Made by a program: the position numbers and the translations under genes
Shown: piece after piece, positions 1-9,139 of the stretch
Position numbering within the stretch: position 1 is the stretch's first letter
Layout: each line of letters begins with the position of its first letter
DNA from: CAWCGU01 sp963795195
GTDB lineage: Bacteria > Actinomycetota > Thermoleophilia > Solirubrobacterales > 70-9
Reading direction: 5' to 3'
Length of the DNA stretch: 64,000 nt
NCBI GenBank assembly: GCA_963795195.1
Contig: CAWCGU010000006.1
Location: 2,852,001-2,916,000, forward strand
Notes under the pieces: model-generated
The model's input: the letters and a program-made list of their open reading frames with translations, nothing else
The model's database searches: none
What the model was told of the DNA's origin: nothing

Positions 1-374
1 GGCGATCTTGTCGAAGTCGGCGACGCCGTCGGGATCGAGCGGCCGGATCAGGTTGCGGGCCAGCAACGGCTGCATTTCGTCCGTGCAGACTTCGACGACG
101 TCCGCCTCGAAGCCGCCGGCGAGCTTCGCTGCGGCGGCCTTGTTCGAGTCGAAGGTGGCGACCTCGACGTTGAGGTCGGGGTTCGCATCCCGGAACGGAT
201 CGAGCATCTCGTCGGGGACGGTGTCGCCGTAGGCGAAAACCCGAAGCGTCCCGGTCGCCGGGCCCTCGGGATCCTTGGGTGCGGGCGCCAGCGCTGAGTT
301 GCCGCTGTTCCCGCAGCCTGCCACCAGTGCCCCGCCGAGCAGGGCGAGTGCCAATCAAAGCTCCTCCGTCTCAT
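1..374 (-). CDS. PotD-type extracellular solute-binding protein, copy 1 (C-terminus off the window; frameshifted)
   Basis: Binding lipoprotein of a polyamine/spermidine-type ABC importer, exported and membrane-anchored. Only the N-terminal ~115 residues are present, because the gene runs off the left edge. A short hydrophobic stretch ends in a lipobox-like ALVAGCG, followed by TLRVFAYGDTVPDEML and KLAGGFEADVVEVC, close matches to the adjacent copy 2. ATG at 374 (MRRRSF, good positive n-region, GGAGAG upstream) is in a different frame from the rest. One base is missing near 355; the only in-frame start without correction is TTG at 354. It lies 14 bases after copy 2 in the same operon. The ligand is unknown. 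Confidence 0.75.
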
Positions 375-388
375 CTTCACTCTCCCGT

Positions 389-1500
389 TCAATTCGCTTG
401 GAACTCCCTGAACGCACGCACCCACTCGTCGTAAAGCGGCGGCTCGGTTTCCGCGATCGCGTCCTCGATCGAGGCGGGATCTGCGGTGCTTCGATCGGCC
501 GGCGCGACGAGCTCGATCGCGTCCGGATTCGTGACGACGTAGCCGCCCTGCGCCCGGATAGCCTGGGCCTCGGGCGAGGCCTGCCAGTTGATCAGCCGGT
601 AGGCGGCGTCGATGTTCTCGGCGTCGCGGGTGATCGCCAGCCCGCAGACCCAGGACAACGGTCGCTCGACGGGTGAGACCCAGCGCGCATTGACGCCCGT
701 CTCGCGGATGCGCTGGGCAAGGCCTGGGCCACCGTCGGCGAGCACGATCTCGCCGGAGCGAAAGAGATTGACGACATCAGCATCCGAGCGCCAGAGCGCC
801 CGGAACTGGTCGCGGTTGGCGATCAGGTGGTCCTTGACCTGCTCGATCTGCTCGGAGCTCAGGTTCATCGGGTCCTCGATGCCGAGTGCGAGTGCGGTCT
901 CGGCGATCGCCGGAAGCGGGTAATCAGCTTCCAGCGCGACGCGGTCGTTGAAACCGCGGATCGAAGAGGTCGGCGAAGGAGTCGACCTCGCCCGGTTGCA
1001 CTTCGTCAGCGTCGTAGATCAGGCCCTGGGGACCGGCCGACAGCGGGACGACCAGCACCTCGCCAGCCTCGACGACGCCGGCGGAGTCGCGAAATACCAG
1101 GCGGTTCCAGTCGGTGATTCCGTCCGGGTCGATCGGCCGCAGCAGGTTGCGCGCGGTCAGGGGCGTTATCTCGTCTAGGCAGACCTCGACGACGTCCGCC
1201 CGGAAGCCCCCGGCCAGCTTTGTCGCCGCCTCCTGGTTGGAGCCGAAGCTGGCGGTCTGAAGCTCGAGCTCGGGATTCGCCTCGCGGAAGGGGTCTAGCA
1301 GGGCATCGGTGATCGTGTCCTGGTAAGCGAAGACGCTGAGCGAACCGGAGACCGGCGCGTCGGGATCGGCCGGAGCCTGCGCCGGCGCCGCGGGATCGCT
1401 GTCTGCGCCGCAGCCGAGGAAGCGCCACGGCCACCAGCGTGACCGAGATACTCGCGAGTCGGCAGCAGCTGGGTTCATGCCGGCGTCTCGCCTGAATCAA
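389..1500 (-). CDS. PotD-type extracellular solute-binding protein, copy 2 (two frame breaks)
   Basis: Tandem paralogue of copy 1 and a spermidine/putrescine-type periplasmic-binding lipoprotein. It must be read in three frames. The signal peptide starts at TTG 1500 (n-region RRR, h-region ISVTLVAVAL). The frame breaks near 1430, just before the lipobox FLGCGAD. It breaks again near 955, where DPRF is followed by NDRVALEADYPLP in another frame; a TTT for TT run explains this. The C-terminal half (389-868) carries the typical YRLINWQASPEAQA helix. The start TTG overlaps the ATPase stop by four bases (TTGA), showing translational coupling. No permease gene is visible in the window. Confidence 0.72.
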
Positions 1501-2571
1501 CGACGAGGCTGTGGCGGGCGGACCAGCTCGAGCTGAATCGAGTCGCCCGCCTCCACGCTTCGAGACGAAGTCGTCGTTGAGCTCATGAACCATCAGCCGT
1601 TCGCCCGACGCGAGCTCGACGATCAGCTGGGACAGCGAACCGAGGTAGATGCGTTCGACGACGACTCCCTGGACACGCGAGCGGCTCGCGTCGTCGTCGA
1701 CGCCGCCGATCCGGATCTTCTCCGGGCGCACGGTGATCTGCACGGTCTCGCCGGCGGCGCGTCGGCACTCGATGCAGATGCGCGTGCCGTCGCCCTGCTC
1801 CATCACGGCGAGGTCGCCGTCGCGTTTGGAGACCGTCACCCGCAGCGCGTTGGAGGTGCCGATGAAGTCGGCCACGAACGAGGTCGCGGGGCGCTCGTAG
1901 AGCGAGCGCGGATCGGCGAGCTGCTGGACCCGACCGCCGTCCATGATCGCGATCCGGTCCGACATCGTCAGCGCCTCCTCCTGGTCGTGGGTGACGTAGA
2001 CGAAGGTCGTGCCGGTGGACTTCTGGATCCGCTTCAGCTCGAGCTGCATCTCGCGCCGCAGCTTCAGGTCGAGCGCGCCGAGCGGCTCGTCGAGCAGCAG
2101 CGCGGCCGGGCGGTTCACCAGCGCCCGCGCGAGCGCGACCCGCTGGCGCTGGCCGCCGGAGAGCTCTCCCGGCCGCCGGTCGGCGAGCCCCTCGAGGCGG
2201 ACGATCCCGATCATCTCCTCGGTCCGGGAGGCGGTCTCCGACCTTGCCGACGTGCTTGATCCGCAGCCCGAAGCCGATGTTGTCGGCGACGGTCATGTGC
2301 GGGAACAGCGCGTAGTCCTGAAAGACCATGTTGACGTTGCGCTTCTTGGGCGAGACCGTCGTCACGTCCTCGCCGTCGAGAAAGACACGGCCCGCGGTCG
2401 GGCTCCTCGAAGCCGGCGATCATCCGCAGCGTCGTCGTCTTGCCGCACCCGCTCGGGCCGAGCAGCGAGAAGAACTCTCCGGCAGCGATCTCCAGCGACA
2501 CGCCGATCGACCGCGAGCAAGTCCTCGAACCGCCGGCTGACGGTCTCGAGCCGAATCATCGATTCGCTCAA
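1497..2571 (-). CDS. PotA-type ABC transporter ATP-binding protein (several frame breaks)
   Basis: ATPase of the spermidine/putrescine-type importer. Walker A is GPSGCGKTTT, followed by MVFQDYALFPHMTVADN (Q-loop), the LSGGQRQRVALARAL signature, LLLDEPLGALD (Walker B) and VTHDQEEALTMSD (H-loop), then a C-terminal TOBE region. These motifs are in order but spread over frames: breaks lie near 2505, 2400, 2238 and 1562. Each is repaired by removing one base, usually from a run (GG, GGG, CC, AA). The C-terminus in the repaired frame is VEAGDSIQLELVRPPQPRR. TTG 2571 overlaps the kinase stop (after repair) as TTGA; ATG 2559 is an alternative start. All catalytic motifs are intact, so decay is less likely than sequence error. 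Confidence 0.78.
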
Positions 2572-3943
2572 AGCGGCCCGCTTCGCCGTCGCCCACCGCG
2601 AGCACGAACATGTCGTTGACGTTGGTCTGCGTGGGGCCGGTGGCGATCAGGTCACCGAGCCCGGCCAGCGCCTCGCCGGAGCGGTGGTCGCCGACCGCCG
2701 CGTGAAGGTCGATCCCGGCTTCGCGCGCGCGCCTGTGGCTGTGCCCGTCGACGATCGCTCCCGCGGCCTCTGTGCCGCCGTCGGATCCGTCCGTGTCGAG
2801 GAAGCAGCCGGAAACCGGAGCGCCTTCGGGCAGGGCCAGCGCCGCGGCCACAGCCGCCTCCTGGTTCGGTCCGCCGGCGCCGAAGCTTCCGCCCGCACCG
2901 TTGCTTGAGAGCGTGACCGTGGACTCGCCGCCGCAGCCGACGAGCACGCAGGGCGGCGCGGCGGGTCGACCATCGCGCAGGCAGCCGAGGGCGAGCTCTG
3001 CGAGCTGGCATCCGACCGTGACCGCTTCGCCCTCGAGCTGGGTCGAGACGACATGGGCGTCCACTCCGGCAGCGCGGGCCGTTGCGACCATCGCCTCGCA
3101 GGCGCCGCCCCCGTTGACCAGCATCACGGTGTGCGGCTCAGCCTCGAGAAGCGGGGAGTGGGCATCCTCGCTCGCCAGGTGTTCGCGAATGCTCTCCGGA
3201 AGGTCTTCCCAGAGACCCCGGTCACGCAGCACCTCGAGGGCTTGGTCGACTGTCGAGGTGTCTTGGACGGTCGGGTCGGTGATCGCGTCGAGCACGTCGC
3301 CGGCGACGTCGGAGACGGTCAGGTTGACAAGTCGCGCCGGCGCGATCATCGCCGCCAACCGGCCACCCTTGACCGCAGAGACGTGCTTGCGCACGGAGTT
3401 GATCTCGATGATCGGCGCCCCGGAGCCGAGCAGCCGCTCGTGCAGGAGGCGCTTGTCCTCGATGCTGACGCCGGCGGGGGGGAGGCTGGTCAGCGCTGAG
3501 CTGCCGCCGGTGAATGCCGCGATGACGAGATCGTCGGCGTTGACTCCCGCGGCGAGCTCCGTCAGCGTCCTGGCTGCCTGCGCCGAGCGTTCGCTGGGCA
3601 GGGGGTGGTCGGCGATGAGCACGTCTACACGTTCGAGCGCGAGCGTGTGCGCGCCCTCGCGAACGACGACGGCGCCGCCGTCGAGCCGTTCACCGAGGAT
3701 CCCTTCGAGCGCCGCGGTGATCGCAAGCGTGGCCTTTCCCGACCCGATCACGACCACGCGCGCGTGGTCGGCAAGTGGGTACTCGACGCCCGCGATCGCG
3801 ACGCCGGCACCGGTGAGCGCGACCACATCACGGGTTGCGCGGCCGACGTCGCAGGCCTCGAGTCCGGCTGTCGCCACCTGTAGGGCCAGGGCGCGCAGCT
3901 CCCGCATACCGGTATCGGCTAGCTCACTCGAGTTCGAGATCAC
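2568..3943 (-). CDS. glycerate 2-kinase, GckA/MOFRL family
   Basis: Phosphorylates D-glycerate at C2 with ATP, giving 2-phosphoglycerate in the cytosol. Two domains are seen. The N-terminal DUF4147 part (VVVIGSGKATLAI, DDLVIAAFTGGSSAL, NSVRKHVSAVKGGRLA) is followed by a C-terminal MOFRL domain (GGEST near residue 315, GFxDTDGSDG-like LDTDGSDGGTEAAGA, TGPTQTNVNDMFV). About 458 residues if ended at 2568, the normal length. As read, the frame runs on to 2420 into the ATPase gene; one missing G in the GGG run near 2578 would restore a stop at 2568-2570. GTG 3943 overlaps the enolase stop (GTGA). Its product is the substrate of the neighbouring enolase. Confidence 0.85.
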
Positions 3944-5217
3944 GCGACAATTGCCGCGGAGAATGGATCGCCCGGGTAGGAGGCGGTCGCGCCGAGCTCC
4001 TCCTCGATCCGGATCAGGCGGTTGTACTTCGCCGTGCGCTCGCCGCGCACCGGTGCGCCGGTCTTGATCTGGCCGGCGCCGAGGGCGACGACGAGGTCGG
4101 CGATGATTGCGTCCTCGGTCTCTCCCGAGCGCTCGGAGACGACGACCGTGTATCCGGAGCGGTGCGCGAGGTCGGCGGCGTCCAGCGCTTCTGAGAGCGT
4201 GCCGATCTGGTTGACCTTCCAGAGCAGCGAGTTCGCGGCGCCGCACTCGAGGCCGATCCGCAGCCGCTCGGCGTTGGTGACGAAGAGGTCGTCTCCGACG
4301 ATCTGGATTCCACTGGACTCGGTGATCTCGGCGAAGCCCTCGAAGTCGTTCTCGTCGAGCGGGTCCTCGATCGTGACGATGTCGAAATCCCGAATCAGCT
4401 CGAGGTAGAGCTCGATCATCCCGTCGCGGTTTCGCCGTTCGCCGGCCACCTCATAGGTGTTGCTCTCGGCGTCGTAGAGGTGGGTTGCGGCGCAGTCGAG
4501 GCCGTAGCGGAAGCGGCCGTCGTGGCCGGCGTCGGCGACGGCCTCATGCAGCAGCGCCAGCGCTTCGCGGGGACTGGAGATGGCTGGGGCATAGCCACCC
4601 TCGTCACCAGTGTTTAGCGCGCTCTTGCCGTAGCGCTCGAGGAGGATCTCGGCGAGCGCCAGGTTGACCTCGGTCGAGATCTGCAGCGCCTCGAGGATCG
4701 ACTCCGCGCCGACCGGAAGGATGATGAACTCCTGGAAGTCGAGATCGTTCGATGCGTGCTTGCCGCCGTTGATCAGGTTGACGAGCGGCACCGGAAGCAC
4801 GTGGGCGTTGGCGTTGAGCGCCCGATAAAGCGGAGCCCCGCCGCTGGCCGCACGGGCACGAGCCGCGGCCAGCGAGACGCCGAGCAGAGCGTTGGCGCCG
4901 AGCCGTGACTTCTGCTTGGTGCCGTCGAGCTCGATCAGCGCCGAGTCGAGCTTGCGCTGTTCGGGCAGTGAGCGGCCGACCAGCGAGTCGCGGATCTCGC
5001 CGTTGACGGAAGCGACCGCGCCGAGCACGCCGAAGCCTCCGAAGCGGCTGCCGCCGTCGCGAAGTTCGGTCGCCTCCATCGATCCGGTCGAGCGGCCGGA
5101 GGGCACGTCGGCTGTTGCGAGCGTTCCGTCGTCGAGGGCAAGATCGACCTGCACCGTCGGCAAGCCGCGGCAGTCGAGCACCTCTCGGGCGCTCACGTTC
5201 GTGATTTCGAGACTCAT
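3940..5217 (-). CDS. enolase paralogue with altered SHR catalytic motif
   Basis: Enolase superfamily, canonical enolase branch: 2-phosphoglycerate to phosphoenolpyruvate. About 425 residues, full length. Conserved: ANALLGVSLA, NGGKHA, QEF, NTGDEGGYAP, metal ligands in LDCAA, IEDPLDE and VGDDLFVTN, the lysine base in WKVNQIGTL, and QIKTGAP. Two odd changes: the near-invariant SHRSGETED reads SERSGETED (catalytic-site His to Glu), and the mobile-loop SGASTG reads SGRSTG. Function on 2-phosphoglycerate is therefore not assured. It overlaps the regulator stop (ATGA) and the kinase start (GTGA), so it is made with glycerate kinase. It is probably a pathway-specific paralogue rather than the housekeeping copy. 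Confidence 0.85.
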   Translation of the reverse strand: MSLEITNVSAREVLDCRGLPTVQVDLALDDGTLATADVPSGRSTGSMEATELRDGGSRFGGFGVLGAVASVNGEIRDSLVGRSLPEQRKLDSALIELDGTKQKSRLGANALLGVSLAAARARAASGGAPLYRALNANAHVLPVPLVNLINGGKHASNDLDFQEFIILPVGAESILEALQISTEVNLALAEILLERYGKSALNTGDEGGYAPAISSPREALALLHEAVADAGHDGRFRYGLDCAATHLYDAESNTYEVAGERRNRDGMIELYLELIRDFDIVTIEDPLDENDFEGFAEITESSGIQIVGDDLFVTNAERLRIGLECGAANSLLWKVNQIGTLSEALDAADLAHRSGYTVVVSERSGETEDAIIADLVVALGAGQIKTGAPVRGERTAKYNRLIRIEEELGATASYPGDPFSAAIVA

Positions 5218-5930
5218 ACGATCACCCTCTCTCCGGTCAGCTGTTGCCACGCATTTGTCAGGTTGTCCGCCGCGTCCGCGAGATGGGCGCGGAAGAGTTC
5301 CTCGGCGTGCTGGGGGTCGCCGGCGCGAATTGCCGCGATCAGTTCCTCGTGCTCGGCCGCGACATCGGCGGGGCGCTGGTAGTGCGGGCGCAGCTGCACC
5401 AGGCAAAGCAGGATCTCCGACTGCACGGAGGAGTAGGCGCGGGCGAGCCGCGGCGAACCGGCGGCGTCGATGATCGCGCGGTGAAAGCGCATGTCGGGTT
5501 CGACAACCTCCCGCCAGGGGGCGTCGTCGCTGACTCGGGAGAGCTCGCGAACGGACTCCTCGGCGGCGGGGGGGACCTCGCCGGTGGAGACGACGACGCG
5601 GACGGCCTCCACCTCCAGCGCCGTCCGCAAGCGGAAGACGTCGATCAGGTGCGCAGGGTCGAAGATCGGGACGAGGACGCCACGGTTGGGTTCGCGCAGC
5701 AGCAGGCCCTCGGCGATCAGGATCTGCGTTGCGGCCCGGAAGGAATGGCGAGCGATCCCGAGCCGTTCGGCGAACTCGTTCTCACGCAGTCGGCCGCCGG
5801 GCTCGATCTTGCCGTCGAGGATCAGCTCGCGCACGGCGTTGGCCGCGGCTTCGACGGTGGAGACGGTGGCGATTCGGAGGCTTTCTGCCCCTGCCTCGGT
5901 GGGGTTGGCTTCAGTTTCAGGATTGACCAT
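5214..5930 (-). CDS. GntR-family transcriptional regulator, FCD type
   Basis: Likely ligand-responsive repressor of this operon and the divergent aminotransferase. An N-terminal winged helix (residues ~25-95: ILDGKIEPGGRLRENEFAE, LLLREPNRGVLVP) is followed by an all-helical FCD domain (~105-225). The FCD metal ligands are visible as D..FH in DMRFHRAIIDAAGS, H in AAEHEELIAAIRAGD and H in FRAHL. 238 residues, normal for the family. ATG 5930. Its stop overlaps the enolase start (ATGA), so it is the first gene of the leftward operon and probably autoregulated. The ligand cannot be told from sequence. Confidence 0.88.
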   Translation of the reverse strand: MVNPETEANPTEAGAESLRIATVSTVEAAANAVRELILDGKIEPGGRLRENEFAERLGIARHSFRAATQILIAEGLLLREPNRGVLVPIFDPAHLIDVFRLRTALEVEAVRVVVSTGEVPPAAEESVRELSRVSDDAPWREVVEPDMRFHRAIIDAAGSPRLARAYSSVQSEILLCLVQLRPHYQRPADVAAEHEELIAAIRAGDPQHAEELFRAHLADAADNLTNAWQQLTGERVIV

Positions 5931-6000
5931 GTGTCACATCATTCCACAATTTGACAAGATCTGTCCGAACAAACCGCGCTGCGCTACTGAAGGAGACCCG
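5931..6000. promoter_or_regulatory. divergent promoter/operator region between regulator and aminotransferase
   Basis: This 70-base gap must hold promoters for both directions. It contains TTGACA (5951-5956) and, overlapping it, a near-perfect dyad GACA-A-GATC-TGTC (5953-5965) that could be a GntR-family operator. A strong ribosome site, AAGGAGA, sits just before the TTG at 6001. No clear -10 box was found, so the promoter assignment is tentative. Confidence 0.35.
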
Positions 6001-7356
6001 TTGATCGAGATCGCACCCGGCCGGATCGCCGAGCTGATGGAGCGGGAGCGCACGCGCTTCGCGGAGTCCCATCCGGAGTCCCGGCAGGCGCATCAACGCG
6101 CCAAATCATCGCTGCTCTCGGGGGTGCCGATGAACTGGATGACGCGCTGGCCGGGTGACTTTCCGGTCTTCGTCTCGTCTGCGCTGGGCGCCGAGGTCAC
6201 CGACGTCGACGGGAACGTCTACGCGGATCTATGCCTCGGGGACACAGGGGCGATGACTGGCCATTCGCCGCAGGCCACCGTCGACGCCGTCCGCGATCGT
6301 GTGGCGAGGGGAATCACCGCGATGCTGCCCACCGAGGACGCGGCTCTTGTCGGCGAGGAGATGAAGCGCCGCTTCGGCCTGACGAGTTGGCAGTTCACTC
6401 TTTCGGCCACGGATGCAAACCGCTTCGTGATCCGCATCTGCCGGGAGATCACCGGCCGCTCGAAGGTCCTCGTGCACAACCACTGCTACCACGGCAGCGT
6501 CGACGAGACGGTGGCCGGCCTCAGCGACGGGGAGGTCAGGCCGCGGCTTGGAAACGTCGGGCCGCCGGTCGATCCCGCCGAGACGACCCGAATCGTCGAG
6601 ATCAACGATCTCAACGCCCTCGAGCGTGAGCTTGCCCACGGCGATGTCGCCTGCGTGCTGATCGAGCCAGCTCTGACCAACATCGGGATCGTGCTCGCCG
6701 ACGACGGCTATCACGAGGGTGTTCGGGAGCTGACCCGGGCAGCCGGCACGCTGCTGGTCATCGACGAGACGCACACGCTCTGCTGCGGCCCCGGCGGCTA
6801 TACAGGGGTCGCTGGCCTCGAACCGGACCTGCTGACCATCGGCAAGTCGATCGGAGGCGGAGTGCCGATCGGCGCCTATGGGCTGACGGACGAGGTGGGT
6901 CGGCGAATCCTCGAGCACACCGTCGACGAAGCGGCCGATGTCGGCGGGGTCGGCGGGACTCTCGCCGGCAACGCCCTCTCGCTCGCCGCGGCGCGGGCGA
7001 CGCTCTCCGGCGTGCTGACCGATGCCGCCTTCGAGCACATGATCGCGCTGGCAGAGCGCTTCGAGGCCGGCGTCGCCGGCGTCATCTCCGACCGCGGTCT
7101 GCCCTGGTCGGTGACGCGCCTCGGTTGCCGTGTCGAGTACATGTTCAGCGCCTCGCCGCCGCGCAACGGGGGTGAGGCCGCGGCGGCGATGGACACTGAG
7201 CTTGACGCTTTGCTCCACCTCTACATGCTCAACCGGGGGATTCTGCTGACGCCGTTCCACATGATGGCGCTGATGTGCCCCGCGACCAGCGCGGCCCAGG
7301 TCGACCTTCACACCGGTGTGTTCGCCGAGGCTGCAGCCGAGTTGACCGGTGCCTGA
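6001..7356 (+). CDS. class III (GSA-aminomutase-like) PLP aminotransferase
   Basis: PLP enzyme of fold type I, class III, moving an amino group to or from an amino acid or terminal amine. 451 residues. Seen: an N-terminal helix typical of aspartate-aminotransferase-family annotations, HNCYHGSVDE (PLP phosphate and stacking region), LLVIDETHTL (PLP-binding Asp), and LLTIGKSIGGGVPIGAYG with the Schiff-base Lys. Start chosen at TTG 6001 because AGGAG precedes it by five bases; the open frame further upstream overlaps the regulator. Paired with a cupin (8-base overlap) and divergent from the glycerate kinase/enolase operon, suggesting an amino compound is deaminated before entering glycerate metabolism. 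Substrate unknown. Confidence 0.85.
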   Translation: MIEIAPGRIAELMERERTRFAESHPESRQAHQRAKSSLLSGVPMNWMTRWPGDFPVFVSSALGAEVTDVDGNVYADLCLGDTGAMTGHSPQATVDAVRDRVARGITAMLPTEDAALVGEEMKRRFGLTSWQFTLSATDANRFVIRICREITGRSKVLVHNHCYHGSVDETVAGLSDGEVRPRLGNVGPPVDPAETTRIVEINDLNALERELAHGDVACVLIEPALTNIGIVLADDGYHEGVRELTRAAGTLLVIDETHTLCCGPGGYTGVAGLEPDLLTIGKSIGGGVPIGAYGLTDEVGRRILEHTVDEAADVGGVGGTLAGNALSLAAARATLSGVLTDAAFEHMIALAERFEAGVAGVISDRGLPWSVTRLGCRVEYMFSASPPRNGGEAAAAMDTELDALLHLYMLNRGILLTPFHMMALMCPATSAAQVDLHTGVFAEAAAELTGA

Positions 7357-7690
7357 TTCCGTCATCCGCATCCGGGCTCGCGAAGCCGGGCTGGTGTCCG
7401 AGCCGCTTGATCCCGGCCAGGTCCTGGAGGGCGACCCGCAGACTTCGGCGTTCGAGCTGGGCGGGCACGTGGACGGCGTCGAGAGCGGTGTCTGGCGTTG
7501 CACCCCCGGCCGCTTTCGTGATCTCGAGGTGAATGAGACCTTCGTCGTGCTGGAGGGCCGGGCGACGATCGAGTTCGAGGGAGGACGTGTCGATATCGCT
7601 GCTGGCGACGTCTGTGTCCTGACAGCAGGGACGGAGACGGTCTGGACGGTTCACGAGACCCTGCTGAAGGGCTATTCGCTTCGGGTGTGA
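7349..7690 (+). CDS. small cupin-domain protein (ureidoglycine-aminohydrolase-like cupin)
   Basis: 113-residue single cupin barrel, (S)-ureidoglycine aminohydrolase/DUF861-like. The core is GVWRCTPGRFRDLEVNET followed by FVVLEGRATIEFEGG and IAAGDVCVLTAGTETVWTV. The first cupin motif has few metal-binding histidines, so it may bind a small molecule rather than catalyse. GTG 7349 overlaps the aminotransferase end by eight bases, so the two are translated together. It probably serves as an accessory or sensing protein of the same pathway. Confidence 0.78.
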   Translation: MPDSVIRIRAREAGLVSEPLDPGQVLEGDPQTSAFELGGHVDGVESGVWRCTPGRFRDLEVNETFVVLEGRATIEFEGGRVDIAAGDVCVLTAGTETVWTVHETLLKGYSLRV

Positions 7691-7765
7691 CGCTTCGGCG
7701 GACAATTTAGGTGATTTGTGCCATGATGTATTTGTTGAACAATTCTCACGGGAGGAACACCGCAG

Positions 7766-9088
7766 ATGGAATTCACCCAGTCGTCCAATCGCCGCATCGT
7801 CTTGGGAGTGATGGCTGCAGGTCTCGCCGTTCTCGTCGCGGTGTTCAGTTTCAATTCGCGGGTCGAAGCGGAAGCGCCCACCGCGGCCACCAGCGTCGTC
7901 CTGATCAGCGGCGACGGCATGGGGATACAGCAGCGCACAGCGATCCAGCTCGCGGCCTACGGTCTCGACGTGCGCCAGCCGATGGACTCGCTGCCGATTT
8001 CCGGAATGCTCGACACCACCCCGCTGGCCAAGGTCGCCGTCAGCGACTCCGCCGCCGGCGCCTCCGCCTGGTCGATCGGCATGAAGACCAAGAACGGCTT
8101 CGTTGGGCTCGGTCCCAACAAGGAGAAGCCGCCGACGATCATGGAGATCGCCGAGCAGCAGGGCAAGGCGACTGGCCTGGTCAACGATCACGACATCACC
8201 AACGCGACGCTGGCCGCTTTCGGCGCCCCGATCGTCAACCGCGACTGGAAGGTCACCATCGCCGAGCACATGCTCCGCGGCATCAGCCCCGACGTGATGA
8301 TGGGCGGCGGCGAGGGCTACTGGTATCCGCGCGGCGACGAGGGGATGATTCCGGACGAGGTCCCGGATGAGGACCGCAGCATCGGCCGCGACAACCTCGT
8401 CGAGGAGGCTCAGTCGCTGGGTTACCAGTACGCGTATGACGCGGAGACCGTCGCAGGGCTGACCGGCCCAAAGGTTCTGGCGCTCGTCCAGGACAGCGGC
8501 ATCCAGCGCTGGAAGGAGCTCAAGGGCTACAGGACCAAGGACGACCCCTACTACGTGCCCGAGGCCGACCTGCTCGCCAAGGCGCTCGAGATCCTCGGTC
8601 AGGATCCCGACGGGTTCTTCCTGGTCGCCGAGAGCGACGACCTCGACTCGGCAGCCCACGAGCACGACGGCGTCAACGTGATCCGCGCCGGTCAGACCAT
8701 CAACGCGATGGTCGAGGTGGTGCTCGAGTTCCGCCAGACCCACCCCAACGTGCTGCTGATCGTCACCGCCGATCACGAAACCGGCGGCATGACGATCGAG
8801 AACGCGTCGGAGACCAACACCAACTCCGACGGCGACGACCCGGTGCCCTACTACGGCGATGGTTCCCGCAACAACGCCGGACCTCGCGGCGAGGTCCCGC
8901 CGCGCAGCGGGCCGTTCAAGATCAAGGGCACGAACCGCGAGTTCAAGGTCGACTGGACGACGCCCGAGCACACGGGCGGGATGGTTCCGGTCACGGCAGT
9001 TGGACCGCTTGCCGAACAACTCATGGGCGTCCACCCGAACACCCGGATCTACGACGTCATCCACCAGGCTTTGACGGCTACCGGCTGA
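7766..9088 (+). CDS. secreted alkaline phosphatase (PhoA superfamily)
   Basis: Exported phosphomonoesterase scavenging phosphate. A signal segment (VLGVMAAGLAVLVAVF) precedes the mature domain. Catalytic features in order: metal ligand Asp in LISGDGMG, nucleophile Ser in VSDSAAGASAWSIG, AESDDLDSAAHEHD (metal-binding Glu/Asp/His), TADHETGG, and the last His in TPEHTGGMVPV. 440 residues, normal length. ATG 7766 has GGGAGG upstream. A short palindrome TTGTT-G-AACAA lies at 7732-7742 in the promoter region. No clear PHO box was seen. Confidence 0.92.
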   Translation: MEFTQSSNRRIVLGVMAAGLAVLVAVFSFNSRVEAEAPTAATSVVLISGDGMGIQQRTAIQLAAYGLDVRQPMDSLPISGMLDTTPLAKVAVSDSAAGASAWSIGMKTKNGFVGLGPNKEKPPTIMEIAEQQGKATGLVNDHDITNATLAAFGAPIVNRDWKVTIAEHMLRGISPDVMMGGGEGYWYPRGDEGMIPDEVPDEDRSIGRDNLVEEAQSLGYQYAYDAETVAGLTGPKVLALVQDSGIQRWKELKGYRTKDDPYYVPEADLLAKALEILGQDPDGFFLVAESDDLDSAAHEHDGVNVIRAGQTINAMVEVVLEFRQTHPNVLLIVTADHETGGMTIENASETNTNSDGDDPVPYYGDGSRNNAGPRGEVPPRSGPFKIKGTNREFKVDWTTPEHTGGMVPVTAVGPLAEQLMGVHPNTRIYDVIHQALTATG

Positions 9089-9104
9089 GGGGATTGCGCG
9101 CAGG

Positions 9105-9139
9105 CGAGGCTCGATGCCGGTCAGCCGGCATCGGCCTCG
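9105..9139. terminator. bidirectional hairpin between convergent genes
   Basis: CGAGGC-TC-GATGCCGG (9105-9120) pairs with CCGGCATC-G-GCCTCG (9125-9139) around a TCAG loop, between the ends of the phosphatase and the facing gene. It includes the last codons of the minus-strand gene. No T-tract follows, so termination efficiency is uncertain. Confidence 0.5.

Noticed and set aside
2772..4067. A 431-codon plus-strand frame opposite glycerate kinase
   Set aside because: Shadow frame; the minus strand carries the MOFRL kinase motifs.
7732..7742. TTGTT-G-AACAA palindrome before the phosphatase as a phosphate-control site
   Set aside because: Too short and unlike known PHO boxes; listed only within the gene entry.
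7229..9064. A 611-codon minus-strand frame opposite the alkaline phosphatase
   Set aside because: Shadow frame of the phosphatase and cupin genes, with no recognisable domain.
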